The notes below the pieces were generated by a model. The model saw only the letters and a list, made by a program, of their open reading frames with translations, was not told the origin of the DNA and ran no database searches. Source: Rostratula benghalensis (lineage: Eukaryota; Chordata; Aves; Charadriiformes; Rostratulidae). Taken from it: a DNA stretch of 64,000 nt. The translations under genes and the position numbers were made by a program. The stretch spans positions 1,379,336 to 1,443,335 of the forward strand of contig VXAI01000137.1 in assembly GCA_013399305.1 (NCBI GenBank), in the 5' to 3' direction. Below are positions 12,377 to 21,373 of the stretch, piece by piece (positions within the stretch are counted from its first letter, which is position 1; each line of letters starts with the position of its first letter).

Positions 12377-12945
12377 TCACAGAATGGTTCAGGTCAAAAA
12401 GGAACTTAGAGATCATTGAGTTCCAACACCTTGCCCTGGGCAGAGACACCTCCCACCAGACCAGGCTGCTCAAAGCCCCATCCAGCCTGGCTTTGTAGAG
12501 ATGGGGCAGCCACAGCTTCTCTGGGCAACCTGTTCCAGGGTTGCACCACCCTCACAGGAAAGATATTTCTTCCTAATATCTCATCCAAATTTCCCCTCTT
12601 TCAGTTTAAAACTTTAAGCCCCTTCCCCCCTTATCCTATAGCTCCACTCCCTGATCAAGAATCCCTCCCCATCATTCCTGTAGGCCACCTTTAGGGACTG
12701 GAAGGTGCTCTAAGTTCTCCCCGGAGCCTTCTCTTCTCCAGACTGAACTCCCCCAAGTCTCTCAGCCTGTCCTCACAGAGGAGGGGCTCCAGCCCTCCCA
12801 GCATCTCTGTGGCCTCCTCTAGCCCTGCTCCAACAGGTCCATGTCTCTCCTGTGCTGAGGTCCCAGAGCTGGAGGCAGTACTCCAGGTGGGGTCTCACCA
12901 AAGCAGAGCAGGGTAGAATGCCCCCCTCGCCCTGCTGGCCATGCT
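12377..12945 (-). mobile_element. CR1 LINE fragment, type B
   Basis: Starts TCACAGAATGGTTCAGGTCA and runs through CACCTCCCACCAGACCAGGC and the complement of the SLEKRRL block to ACTCCAGGTGGGGTCTCACC. The ORF2 C-terminus is readable only in pieces. Confidence 0.93.
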
Positions 12946-12969
12946 TGTCATTCATCGTGATCCCTCATC

Positions 12970-13036
12970 TGCAAATGGGGAACGTGAGGCTGCTGATATA
13001 TGATGACTTGCTCAATGTTGCCCAGCAAGCTGGTGA
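12970..13036 (-). repeat. MIR-like remnant between two CR1s
   Basis: CAAATGGGGAACGTGAGGCT followed by ATGACTTGCTCAATGTTGCC and CAGCAAGCTGGTGA. This parallels the reverse strand of MIR (ACAGATGAGGAAACTGAGGC...GTGACTTGCCCAAGGTCACACAGC). Flanked on both sides by younger CR1 insertions. Confidence 0.5.
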
Positions 13037-13065
13037 AAAAACACCTTTTATTTTTTTTAATACTG

Positions 13066-13388
13066 AACACAAAATCACATGGCTGGAAGGGACCTTTGCG
13101 ATCATCGAGTCCAAACATAAGAAAAAGAAAACAACAACCAAAAAAATCCACCACCACACGCCAAAAAACCTCACCATAACAACAAGCACAATACCCAACA
13201 ATCTCAGCCACTACAGCATGCACTCAAGTGCCACATCTACATGTGTCTTAAGTACCACCAGGCATGATGACTCCACCACCTCCCTGGGCAGGCTGTTCCA
13301 GGGCCTGACCACCCTCTCAGTAAAGTAGTTCTTCCTCATATATAATCTAAACCTTCCCTGCTGCAACTTCAGAACATTTACTCCGGTC
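13066..13388 (-). mobile_element. CR1 LINE, type E, 3' part (host of a nested insertion)
   Basis: Starts ACACAAAATCACATGGCTGG, carries CATGCACTCAAGTGCCACAT and stops at CAGAACATTTACTCCGGTC, in the middle of a segment that is continuous in the related copy at 62343-63203 (CAGACCATTTCCTCTGGTCC). 13100-13210 contains an A- and CA-rich expansion (AAAAAGAAAACAACAACC, CACCACCACACG). It resumes at 13829. Confidence 0.93.
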
Positions 13389-13828
13389 AAAGAATCATAG
13401 AATGGTCCAGGCCAGAAGAGACCTCCAAAGGGCATCCAGTCCAACCTCCCCACAGTCAGCAGGGACACCCCCAACTACACCAGGTTGCCCAGGGCCTTGT
13501 CCAGCCTCCCCTTTGAATATCTCCAGGGAAGGGGCCTCAACCACCTCCCTGGGCAACCTGGTCCAGTGCTCCACCACCCTCAGAGGAAAGAACCTATTCC
13601 TAATATCCAGTCTAAGTCTGCTCTTCTCCAGCTTGAAGCCATTGCCCCTCGTCCTGTCACTGCAGGCCTTTGTAAACAGACCCTCCCCAGCCTTCCTGTA
13701 GCCCCCTTCAGGTACTGGAAGGCTGCTCTTAGGTCTCCTCAGAGCCTCCTCTTCTCCAGGCTGAACAACCCCAGCTCCCTCAGCCTGTCCTCATAGCAAA
13801 GGTGCTCCAACCCCCTGATCATCTTCAT
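13389..13828 (-). mobile_element. CR1 LINE, type C, inserted into an older CR1
   Basis: A 440-base 5'-truncated copy from AAAGAATCATAGAATGGTCC to CCCCCTGATCATCTTCAT, flanked on both sides by GGTC (13385-13388 and 13829-13832). It splits the surrounding type E element. It is close to the + strand copy at 39621-40019. Confidence 0.93.
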
Positions 13829-14050
13829 GGTCCTGCCATTATTCCATTGGGAGAAGAGGCCAACACCCTCTTTTCAGGGAGTTGTAGACAATGAGGTCTC
13901 CCCTCAGCCTCCTCCAAACTAAACATGTCCAGTTCCCTCAGCCTCTCCTCACAGGACTTGTTCTCCAGACCCCTCACCAGCTTGGTGGCTCACTTCTGGA
14001 CACAGTCCAGCATCTCAATGTCCTTCTTGTAGTGAGGGGCCCACAGAATG
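13829..14050 (-). mobile_element. CR1 LINE, type E, 5' part (resumes after the nested copy)
   Basis: GGTCCTGCCATTATTCCATT continues exactly where the host CR1 stopped at 13388, compared with 62598-62620. Ends at TTGTAGTGAGGGGCCCACAG. Contains the complement of the [13 protein letters not shown] and [11 protein letters not shown] blocks. Confidence 0.92.
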
Positions 14051-14401
14051 ACAAACGCCTTCCCTCTTCTAAAGGAGTTGAGCCTGTGGTAGGAGATGAA
14101 GCTCATGGATGCTAAAGCAAGGACTGTGGGCAACCAGATGAGCAACCAGGAAATACTGGTTTTCAGAGACCTGCAACATCCCAGCCAGTTTCTGAACTGA
14201 CTCCCATTTATCACCCCCAGCTGTGCAAATAACACAATCCAGGTGCAAAATGCTGATTAGCTTGGGTTTACTTCCACAGCTGACTTCAAAGTTCTCCTGA
14301 GCTGTTTCAGCTGGGTCACCTCACTGCCTCCCCAGGGAAACCTGGGGAAAGCTATTTTTCAATAGTTGATTTTTAAATCTAGTAAGTTTATTTTTAAATC
14401 T

Positions 14402-14832
14402 ACCTGAAAGGAAGTTGCAGAGAGGCAGGGATCCCTCTATTCTCCCCAGTCACAGACGATAGGACACAAGGAAATGGCTTCAGGTTGCACCAGGGGAAGT
14501 TTAGGATGGCTACCAGGCAAAAAAATTTGACACTGCAAGGGTTATTAAGCCTTGGCATGGGCTGCCCAGGGAAGTGGTTGAGGCACCATCCCTGGAGGTA
14601 TTTAAAAAATGGGTAGACATACTGCTTAGTGACATGTTCTAGTGATGGTTCACTATGCATTTCAAATATTTCTTACAAAAATAGAAGTCTTTTAAGTGCT
14701 GCCCTATCAGCTTTGTTGCAAGCCTTTTTAACAATGTGTGATGGAAAATTGGATGGGTTTTTGGCAGTGTTAGGTTGATGGTTGGACTAGAAGATCTTAA
14801 AGTTCCCTTCCAACCTAGAGAACTCTACGATT
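14402..14832 (+). mobile_element. CR1 LINE fragment, type D, interrupted
   Basis: 14402-14650 runs from AGTTGCAGAGAGGCAGGGAT to GACATGTTCTAGTGATGG. About 108 bases of non-CR1 sequence follow. At 14759 the element resumes with TTTTTGGCAGTGTTAGGTTG, GATGGTTGGACTAG and ends CCTAGAGAACTCTACGATT. Confidence 0.9.
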
Positions 14833-15282
14833 TGGTGAAAAACATCACAACCTAAAAAACATAATGTGACACTCCAGCAACCCTTGGAGCTGTACCTGCC
14901 ATCAGAACCTGCTCTAGGCTGTAGTGCACAACTGTTATTTAACATTATTTAGTTCATAGGATGTGTTACTCTAAGTTATTAGTGCATTTTGTTCACTTTA
15001 AGCCTTGTAAGTGCTTAAACCCCTCACCGTTCAGCCCATTGAAGGCCCAGGAACATGGTAGGCACCGTGAGGTATCCAAGTTCTGGGTGGGAGCCTTTGC
15101 TCTCTCATACTCCCACCCCATCTCCTGCAAATTCCAGAACAAATTATGAGAGGTTTCAGATGCATCTTTACAGGCAAATCATTCCTGACCTGTAATTTAT
15201 TTATCTATTGACCAATTCCAGCCGTATCTTCGAAGGGGAGAATTGTATCACCAGACCGCAGCAAACCAAGCCCAACAGCAAA
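14833..15282. other. Upstream flank of the EXOC4 promoter
   Basis: AT-rich unique sequence with no gene or repeat seen. I looked on the minus strand for a divergent first exon sharing the CpG island and found none that is convincing. Confidence 0.5.
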
Positions 15283-15301
15283 ACTACAATTCCCAGAAAG
15301 C
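15283..15301 (+). promoter_or_regulatory. ZNF143/THAP11-type ACTACAATTCCCAG site
   Basis: The sequence ACTACAATTCCCAGAAAGC matches the long vertebrate promoter motif ACTACAATTCCCAGAATGC bound by ZNF143 together with THAP11/HCFC1, with one mismatch near the 3' end. It lies 184 bases upstream of the ATG at the edge of the CpG island, where such sites usually act in constitutive promoters. Binding is inferred from the motif. Confidence 0.8.
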
Positions 15302-15345
15302 CCCGCGCCCCCTCTGCACGCCGCGCGGCCGCTTTATGCCGCCCG

Positions 15346-15353
15346 CCCCGCCC
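15346..15353 (-). promoter_or_regulatory. GC box (SP/KLF)
   Basis: CCCCGCCC, the complement of GGGCGGGG, within a longer run of CCGCCC repeats at 15340-15356. It lies 14 bases upstream of the first inverted CCAAT box. Confidence 0.65.
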
Positions 15354-15366
15354 GCCTTCGCTTTTT

Positions 15367-15371
15367 ATTGG
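15367..15371 (-). promoter_or_regulatory. Inverted CCAAT box 1 (NF-Y)
   Basis: ATTGG in the context TTTTTATTGGGTAGC. It lies 42 bases, about four helical turns, before a second ATTGG, a common arrangement for cooperating NF-Y sites in TATA-less promoters. Confidence 0.6.
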
Positions 15372-15408
15372 GTAGCAGCCCCCGTGTCCTCCCGTCTCCT
15401 CTCTTCTC

Positions 15409-15413
15409 ATTGG
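15409..15413 (-). promoter_or_regulatory. Inverted CCAAT box 2 (NF-Y)
   Basis: ATTGG in the context CTCATTGGATGAG. Given normal CCAAT-to-start distances, the pair places transcription initiation at about 15430-15460, just upstream of the ATG. Confidence 0.6.
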
Positions 15414-15462
15414 ATGAGTTGCGGCAGCGGGAGTGGCTGCCCTTTGTTTGAGAGGGGGGGCG

Positions 15463-15474
15463 CAAGATGGCGGC
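15463..15474 (+). promoter_or_regulatory. TISU / YY1 element spanning the start codon
   Basis: CAAGATGGCGGC is a perfect match to the TISU consensus SAASATGGCGGC and contains the YY1 core AAGATGGCGGC. TISU elements act both in transcription (YY1) and in scanning-free translation from leaders of only about 5-30 nt. The element fixes the EXOC4 start codon and predicts a very short 5' UTR. Confidence 0.85.
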
Positions 15475-15552
15475 GGGTGAAGCGGCGGGGCGCTACCGGA
15501 GCACCATGAGCAAGAGCAAGGACCCCTCGGGGCTGCTCATCTCTGTGATCAG
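15467..15552 (+). CDS. EXOC4: EXOC4 exon 1, coding part
   Basis: Codes residues 1-28 plus two bases of codon 29: it begins [14 protein letters not shown] and ends [10 protein letters not shown] across the splice. Mammalian Sec8 begins MAAEAAGGKYRSTV, so this start is the homologous one. The ATG sits in CAAGATGGCGGC, with A at -3 and G at +4, a strong context. The donor is AG|GTAGGG at 15553 (phase 2). The exon lies inside a CpG island and is GC-rich, unlike the AT-rich introns. Another ATG at 15414 is in a different frame and would matter only if transcription began upstream of the second CCAAT box, which is unlikely. Confidence 0.96.
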
Positions 15553-15640
15553 GTAGGGGCGGCGCGGCCCCGCTCCGCAGCCTCCCGTCCCGCCCGCGGG
15601 GCCGGCCCTGGCCCTCGTGTGGGGCCCCTTGGGGTGGCCC

Positions 15641-16950
15641 AGGGGCCTGTGCGGGCCCTGCTGTTCTGTGGGGGCTTCCCCTCAGAGCCTCGGGTCCTTC
15701 CAGGGCCCTGACAGCGGTGGAGAGGCCTCTGAGTTTAGAGCAGGTCTTCCCTTGAGGAGGGGTGTCTTGTTGTCTTTCTACTATGCCCTCCTGTTCCCCT
15801 TGCTTTGCTGCGTTATGGGGTCAGAGGAGCAAACGCTATAGTTAGCACTAATTAATGCCACACAGGGAGGATGAAGGCACCGTCTTTTTGCTATGGAGTC
15901 CGTAGCTGACCTCCCCAACTCCTCAAAACACACAGCAGCACTGAGTGTAATACGGCTGGCTGGAAAAGTTGTAGGACTAGGAAGTCCTGTCTGCTACCCC
16001 TGTGCTGTTTCAGGGTGTGATAGTGGGGAAAGAGCTACTTCTAAGTCTATAACTCTCTTGTGGGGGATGCAGAGAAAGCTGTTGTGTCTTGTCATGTTTA
16101 AACTATTGATTTTTGTCTGCTCTTAAATCCTGTGCTCTCCTCTCCTCTGCTTGAGGAGGACCCACATTCATTTCACTGGTTTCTCCCCTGTGTTTTCTTC
16201 AGCCATGCTGCCTGTAACCAGTGGGTTGGCAGCTGGTTTCCCCCACTAAAACTTTTATATATTGGCCTAAAGTACACCTGCTGAAGTGTGTGTGTGTGGG
16301 CAGCAAGCAGCTGTACAGCTATGAGATTGTGACTTGTAATGAACTTGCAAACTTTGGTTCCTACTTCAGTGTCTTTGCCAGAAACTGTAGTCATTCCTTC
16401 ATCCATTAATTTGAAGAAGTTACTGCAGCAGTAGTTTTGTTTCTAGAGCATGTTATGATGTGATTTTTTTTAAGCCCTCTGTGAAGGATAACATTTAGGA
16501 CAAAATTCAGTTCTTTCTCATTACTCTGAAAACGGGTCTTTCAGATCTTGCAAAGCTTGAAGTAGGAGTTGATTTTGAGAGAAGCTCCTGGTTCACAGAG
16601 CTGTTTAGCCTTTCTTGGGGCTGTTACTGTGGTCTCTGAATTCTCTGGTAATAGGCAACAAAGAATTGCACTGAACAATGAATGAAAGGTGAAGCTGCAC
16701 AGGGACCGTGGTGCCTGACTATTCAATTTTAAGTACATGTGCTTCATTAGTTTTATACAAAAAGACTGTTACAAAACCAGACTTTTTTTAGGTTGGAGTT
16801 ACATGTGTATGTGTGTGCAGATGGAGAAGAGTATACATTAGTGTGACTACCTAAAAACATGAGGTATGATGGTGGTAGTCATGCACTTCAGTAACTTTTT
16901 ATTTTGTATATAACTTATGTTGAAAGGGAAAGGGATGGGAAGGTAGTAGA
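15641..16950. other. Start of intron 1, unique
   Basis: GC content falls quickly after the CpG island. Contains a short TG run at 16286-16297. No exon or CR1 recognised. Confidence 0.5.
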
Positions 16951-17012
16951 GCTGATGGTTGGACTCGATGATCCCAAGGGTCACTTCCAACCTGAATGAT
17001 TCTATGATTCTA
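16951..17012 (+). mobile_element. CR1 3' tail, type D, very short
   Basis: Only about 60 bases: GCTGATGGTTGGACTCGATG, GGGTCACTTCCAACCTGAAT and the tail GATTCTATGATTCTA. A strongly 5'-truncated insertion. Confidence 0.85.
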
Positions 17013-19276
17013 ATGTTCAAATATGTGACTATTAAAAGGGGTGGTGGCCCTGCAAATTTTATATCCAGGCCTACACACAGTCGTGGGTGCAATTCTTTGA
17101 GAGTTCACATCAATTGTTTGCAAAATAAATACAAGAGTAGCTATGAAAACCTGAAAAAAAAATAATAATCAGGTTTCTCACCTGGATCCGGAGTTTTTAC
17201 TGAGCAATTAAAGCTTTTATTTGGGACAGGGGTAAATAGTGTGGATCTATGATTTAAAGTGCTTCGTGCTTAGTGTTTCTTTATCAGCCTCAAGTTTGAG
17301 TAAATTGGAGAGGCAAACATGGTCATTCGTAGATAGAGAACCTAAATTTACATTAAATATAGTAATATGTAGACAGTGGAAGAATTAATAATGTGTGTGC
17401 ATTGATTCCCTGTGGTATTTCTTAATCTTCCAAAGTTCTTCTTTTCCTTCACTTTTTGTGTAATTTCCATGAGTATTTTAAGGGCCTTCTTTTGTATATC
17501 TATTTTAGTAAATCTGGACTTAATTTATAATATCAAGTGAGAGTAAGCTCATGTTACTGCATTCTACAAATAAGAAATCATGTTTGTCTAATAATCTTTG
17601 GCTTACAGGCACTGATACCTTGGCTAGTTTAGGTCCAGTGTTTAGAAGCAACATTGAGGTTATTGACTTTATGAAATTAAAATTATTCAACAGAACAGCC
17701 TGATAACTCAAACCTCCAGAATTTAATTAGAACTCAGTTTGGATGTAGAGTATTTTTGTGGAGCTTGAAGTGTCGTGTTGAGCCAGACCATGAAAACCTG
17801 AAAAGTAGAACTGATTGCAAAGGAAGGGCAAATAAGGAAAAATATTACTTGTGCTTCTTAGGGTTAGCCAAGTACAAAAAGCAAACAGCGTGGAAAGGCT
17901 TTTAAATAAATTTCTTCTGTGTGTTGTTTTTGAGTAGTAGCTCAGGTGAGGATGAACTTGCTAAACAACAGGTGAAATTTCTTTGAAATTTGTCATTTTC
18001 TACTCATAAAATAACACTGCAAGGTAATTCAGCCTTACTTGGGTTAAACGTATTTTTCTTACAGCTTTACTGAGCTTCAGAAAAAAATATTACAATTCCT
18101 AACAGTAGGCTATTGGTTTGAAATGTGGCAAAGTTGTCTTTTCTTGATAGCTTTATTTCCAAAACATTTATGTATAGAGTCTTCTGCCAATCCTGGTGGC
18201 TTTACACTTGCATTTCCCTGTTTATTTTAGCAGGCTATTTATTTCTGCCTTGTTGCTGTGTGAGAGACCCATAAAAGGAGACAGTGTATGAAAAGTAGCA
18301 AAACTTGGACTACATTTTTCTGTTGTAAACAACCAAAACCAGAGGAGCTTCTTTGAGTATTATGGTATTTTACTTGGTAATAGCAAATACGGGTATGTCT
18401 TCAAAAAACAAATATTGTTTAGGTCTGCAAAATCTACATAGTGTGATTTGTCTGTAAAATGCTTTGAGATTTGAAGCTGAAAAGCCTTTTATAAATATAG
18501 ATGACTTTATTAATGAAGGGATAATTTTTGATATTTACTCAAGCTCAGTAGCTCTCTGTTGCAAGAGACTGAATAATTTACATTTCGCTGGACTTCCCAG
18601 GAGAAAAAAATGTCTCCCTTTCAGGGGCCAGATGCCTGACAAAGTGAGAAATGGTATTTTGTAGGAGCAGGGGCTCTTGTGTGAAAGTTAATGCTGTAGG
18701 TTTCATCCCTGTTGTTCATCACAGTCTTGATATAATTTGAAATTGAGTCGTCCCTAATGAGTACAGTGTTGATTTTCAGCAGCTCTGAGTGCAGAAGACT
18801 GAGATGAAGGAAGACCAAACAGGAAAGTCCATCCCACTTCTGACATCTTCTCTCTCCCTGTGCAGTGTCACTTTTTCCTGTTTTGTTGAGGAACATGCTT
18901 GTTCTTTGGGAGTTGTTTCCTGTAGCAGGATTCACGAACCGATTGAATTCACCTTGTTTTTCCGGTTGTTGCCAAGAGTAGAGAATAAAGACAGCCTGAA
19001 GTAGGGACTAATTTGGAAGACCTTGTTTGCTGAGCAAAAGATGTGCTGCTCAGTAGTTAGAGTACAAAACTGAAAATCCTCCTGTGTTTGGGCTGGACCC
19101 AGGATCTGTTGGGTGACAGTCATACAGCTAAGTTCATCTGGGGCAGATGTCCCGTGTCCATGCTGCCCCATAGCCCTGACTTGAGCACACTGGCCGTGTC
19201 CACACAGCAAGCCACCCAGTTTGGGTTTCAGCTTGGGATCCTGGTGCTATCTCTTTGGTTCCTACACATTTACATC
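17013..19276. other. Intron 1, unique AT-rich
   Basis: No exon recognised. 18501-18551 is the likely source of a 50-base segment that reappears inside the CR1 at 19342-19391. Confidence 0.5.
18501..18551 (+). repeat. 50-base direct repeat, copy 1 (in unique DNA)
   Basis: ATGACTTTATTAATGAAGGG and GATATTTACTCAAGCTCAGT are its ends. It matches 19342-19391 at about 49 of 51 positions. Because this copy lies in non-repeat sequence, it is the probable donor. Confidence 0.9.
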
Positions 19277-19765
19277 ATGGAATCATGGAATTGTCAGTGT
19301 TGGAAGGGACCTCCAGAGATCATCCAGTCCAACTCCCCTAAATGATTTTATTAATGAAGGGATAATTTTTGATATTTACTCAAGCTCTGTAGGTCTGGGC
19401 AGAAATGCATCACTCAGGACTGCGTCCAGGCAGGGCTTGAAGGTCTCCAGAGAAGGGGACTCCACACCCTCCCTGGGCAGCCTCTGCCAGGGCTCTGCCA
19501 CCCTCACCCAAAAGAAGCTTTTCCTCCTCTTTGAATGGAACTTCTCGTGTTCCAGCTTGTGCCTGTTGCCCCTCATCCTGTCACTGGGAACCACTGAACT
19601 TTATGAGCTTCTTCTCTACCCAGCTTGCCAGCCTGTCCAGGTCATGGTGGATGGTGGCCCAGCCCTCTGGAGTGTCAGCCAGCCCTCCCAGTTTGGTACC
19701 ATCAGCAAACTTGCTGAGGTTACATTCAGTCTCCTCATCCAGGTCATTGATGAATGTTGATGGTT
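19277..19765 (-). mobile_element. CR1 LINE, type A tail joined to reverse-transcriptase core
   Basis: 19277-19598 is a type A tail with a 50-base foreign insert at 19342-19391. At about 19599 the sequence jumps to an upstream part of ORF2: on the minus strand FINDLDEETECNLSKFADGT, KLGGLADTPEGWATIHHDLD and RLASWVEKKLIKF. FADG stands where active elements have FADD. This is the only piece in the window that includes the catalytic motif region; the sequence between was deleted or two copies were fused. Confidence 0.88.
19342..19391 (+). repeat. 50-base direct repeat, copy 2 (inside a CR1)
   Basis: ATGATTTTATTAATGAAGGG to GATATTTACTCAAGCTCTGT. It replaces the region where related CR1 copies have CTGCCAAAGCAGGTCCACCC. 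Confidence 0.9.
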
Positions 19766-21373
19766 TACCAGCATCAAACCTGTCTTGTATCCTGCAGGTG
19801 CCACGTTCTACAGTGTTATGCTGCACTTGGGTTCCGTGCCTGGTGTTTCTCCTAAAGAAGAAATAGAGGTTTTGTTCATAACAGTAAATCTTCTGGAAGT
19901 ACAGAGTGTTTGGGAAGCTTAATGAATGTTTGCAAAGTCTGCTATTAAAATCCCCACCTTTGTCATGGTGCTGGGGAGCCCTTCTTCTCCCTGTGCCTGT
20001 AGGGGATATGAGACTATCATCAGTTTGCCCTTGTCCTCATGTTGCTGAGAAAAAAATGACTGCTATTTGCTGCAGGAAGACACAGCTCCTGGAATTTTAA
20101 CTTCTATAGCATGATATTGCATCTCAAGGCTTTACTGCTTGTGTCCTTGTGCTTCTGCTGGATGGTGAAAAACACAGTTCTTGCTTCAGCGCATCCGCTT
20201 TAAAATCGTGCTAATTCCCTCACATATGAGAAAGGTCCTTTAAATAAATAAAGAAAAGGTACTTTGTGAGGTCACAATGTTGTCACTGAAGACCGGGAGC
20301 TTTTGTAGAAATCTAATGCTGATCACGTGGGCTTTGGCCATGTCTTTTTTTAAAAAATAGTGCAGAAACTGGAGAAAATTCTGCTCACCTGCTGGAGGAC
20401 AACTTGGGGGATGTATATATTTTTTTCTTTTTAACTTTCAGAGGACAAACACGTGTATATATATTGATTTTTCTTAACCTTTTGTTTTGTTGGTAGCTGG
20501 TTGAAGCAGCTTTTTTGCTCAGAAACAAGAATCCTGGCATTTAGCAAATGCTTTTTATTTTGAGAGAGCAGGATCTTGTCAGACTTTTAATTGGTGAATT
20601 TGTCTGCCTTTTATTTATTGTTAGGCATTTTTCTTTCCAATTAAAGGTTGCTATTTTTTAAAACTGGCCTTTAATAGCTGCTTTAATTGGGGGGAAAACA
20701 AACTTTGGCAGTGACTCTATAAGACCTTATTGAAATCTTGCTAAACTTTGCTAAACTTTCACACGGGCAAACAGATACGAGAGATGTCAAGGAGAACTAA
20801 AAGCGAGGCAAGATACAGCGAGTTTCCTACTTTCATGTTTGAAGAAGTTGAAATTACAGGTAAAAAAAACCCCAAATCTCAAATGTATTTTATTTTTCAC
20901 AAGTGGAGATTTCTTTAATGCTGTTTGGCCTTTATTTTCATTACATTTACGCTGAACTTTGTTAAATGAGTTCTTACTAATGACCTGGCATTTGGTCTTC
21001 TCTTTCTGTCTAAAGCAAGAAAACTGATATCCCAGTTTGTGATGTGGAGTGAGAAAGACGGATGTGGAGCCGTTGCCCTCGCTGTTACGTTTGGGAAATA
21101 GCTGCTACAAGAAATAAAGCCAAGTTATTCTGATCTGTATGTACAGTAATGGTCTCTTAAAACTGCTTTTATTGCTAATGGTGTTTCCCAGTGTTATAAA
21201 GGTAGCAGTTTTTCTACAAGACAAGTAGCTCAGAAATTTACTGAGAATAAATTGTATACGGCACAGTGGTTTGAAACTCTAAATTCTCCTGAAATGATCA
21301 TGAGGCACTTGAACAAAGTGTACATGTGTTTGGCAGGTGTTGGGCTGTAGCTTCATATAGATACGTGGTTACA
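19766..21373. other. Intron 1, unique AT-rich
   Basis: No EXOC4 exon. Contains a 10-base tandem GCTAAACTTT x2 at about 20740-20759 and the candidate cryptic exon ending at 20859. 20600-20700 is rich in TTAATT and TTTAAA. Confidence 0.45.
20784..20859 (+). other. Candidate cryptic exon in intron 1
   Basis: An open stretch beginning ATGTCAAGGAGAACTAAAAG reads MSRRTKSEARYSEF then PTFMFEEVEIT and stops at a good donor, TTACAG|GTAAAA (20860). A possible acceptor AAACAG lies at 20769-20774. I do not recognise the peptide. Too short to be supported by coding signal; it could equally be a conserved noncoding element. Confidence 0.15.

Larger units (their letters stand above)
15285..15640. promoter_or_regulatory. 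CpG-island promoter of EXOC4
   Basis: A sharp change from AT-rich DNA to a CpG-dense block covering about 170 bases before the ATG, exon 1 and the start of intron 1. It contains a NotI-type GCGGCCGC at 15325-15332, and no TATA box is seen at a useful distance. It holds the ZNF143-like site, GC box, two ATTGG boxes and the TISU start listed separately. This is the usual architecture of a housekeeping promoter. No CR1 copy lies between 14833 and 16950. Confidence 0.9.

Noticed and set aside
13100..13210. AAC/CCA-rich stretch that might be a microsatellite or a separate insertion
   Set aside because: It lies in the 3' region of a type E CR1, and flanking text continues the CR1; it is better read as expansion and decay within the element.
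1..15282. A divergent neighbour gene (for example CHCHD3, near EXOC4 in mammals) sharing the promoter
   Set aside because: No exon of such a gene, and no splice-flanked coding segment, could be recognised upstream of 15283 on either strand.
15243..15509. 88-codon open frame overlapping the promoter and exon 1
   Set aside because: It is in a different frame from EXOC4, covers promoter elements and is explained by CpG-rich sequence having few stops.
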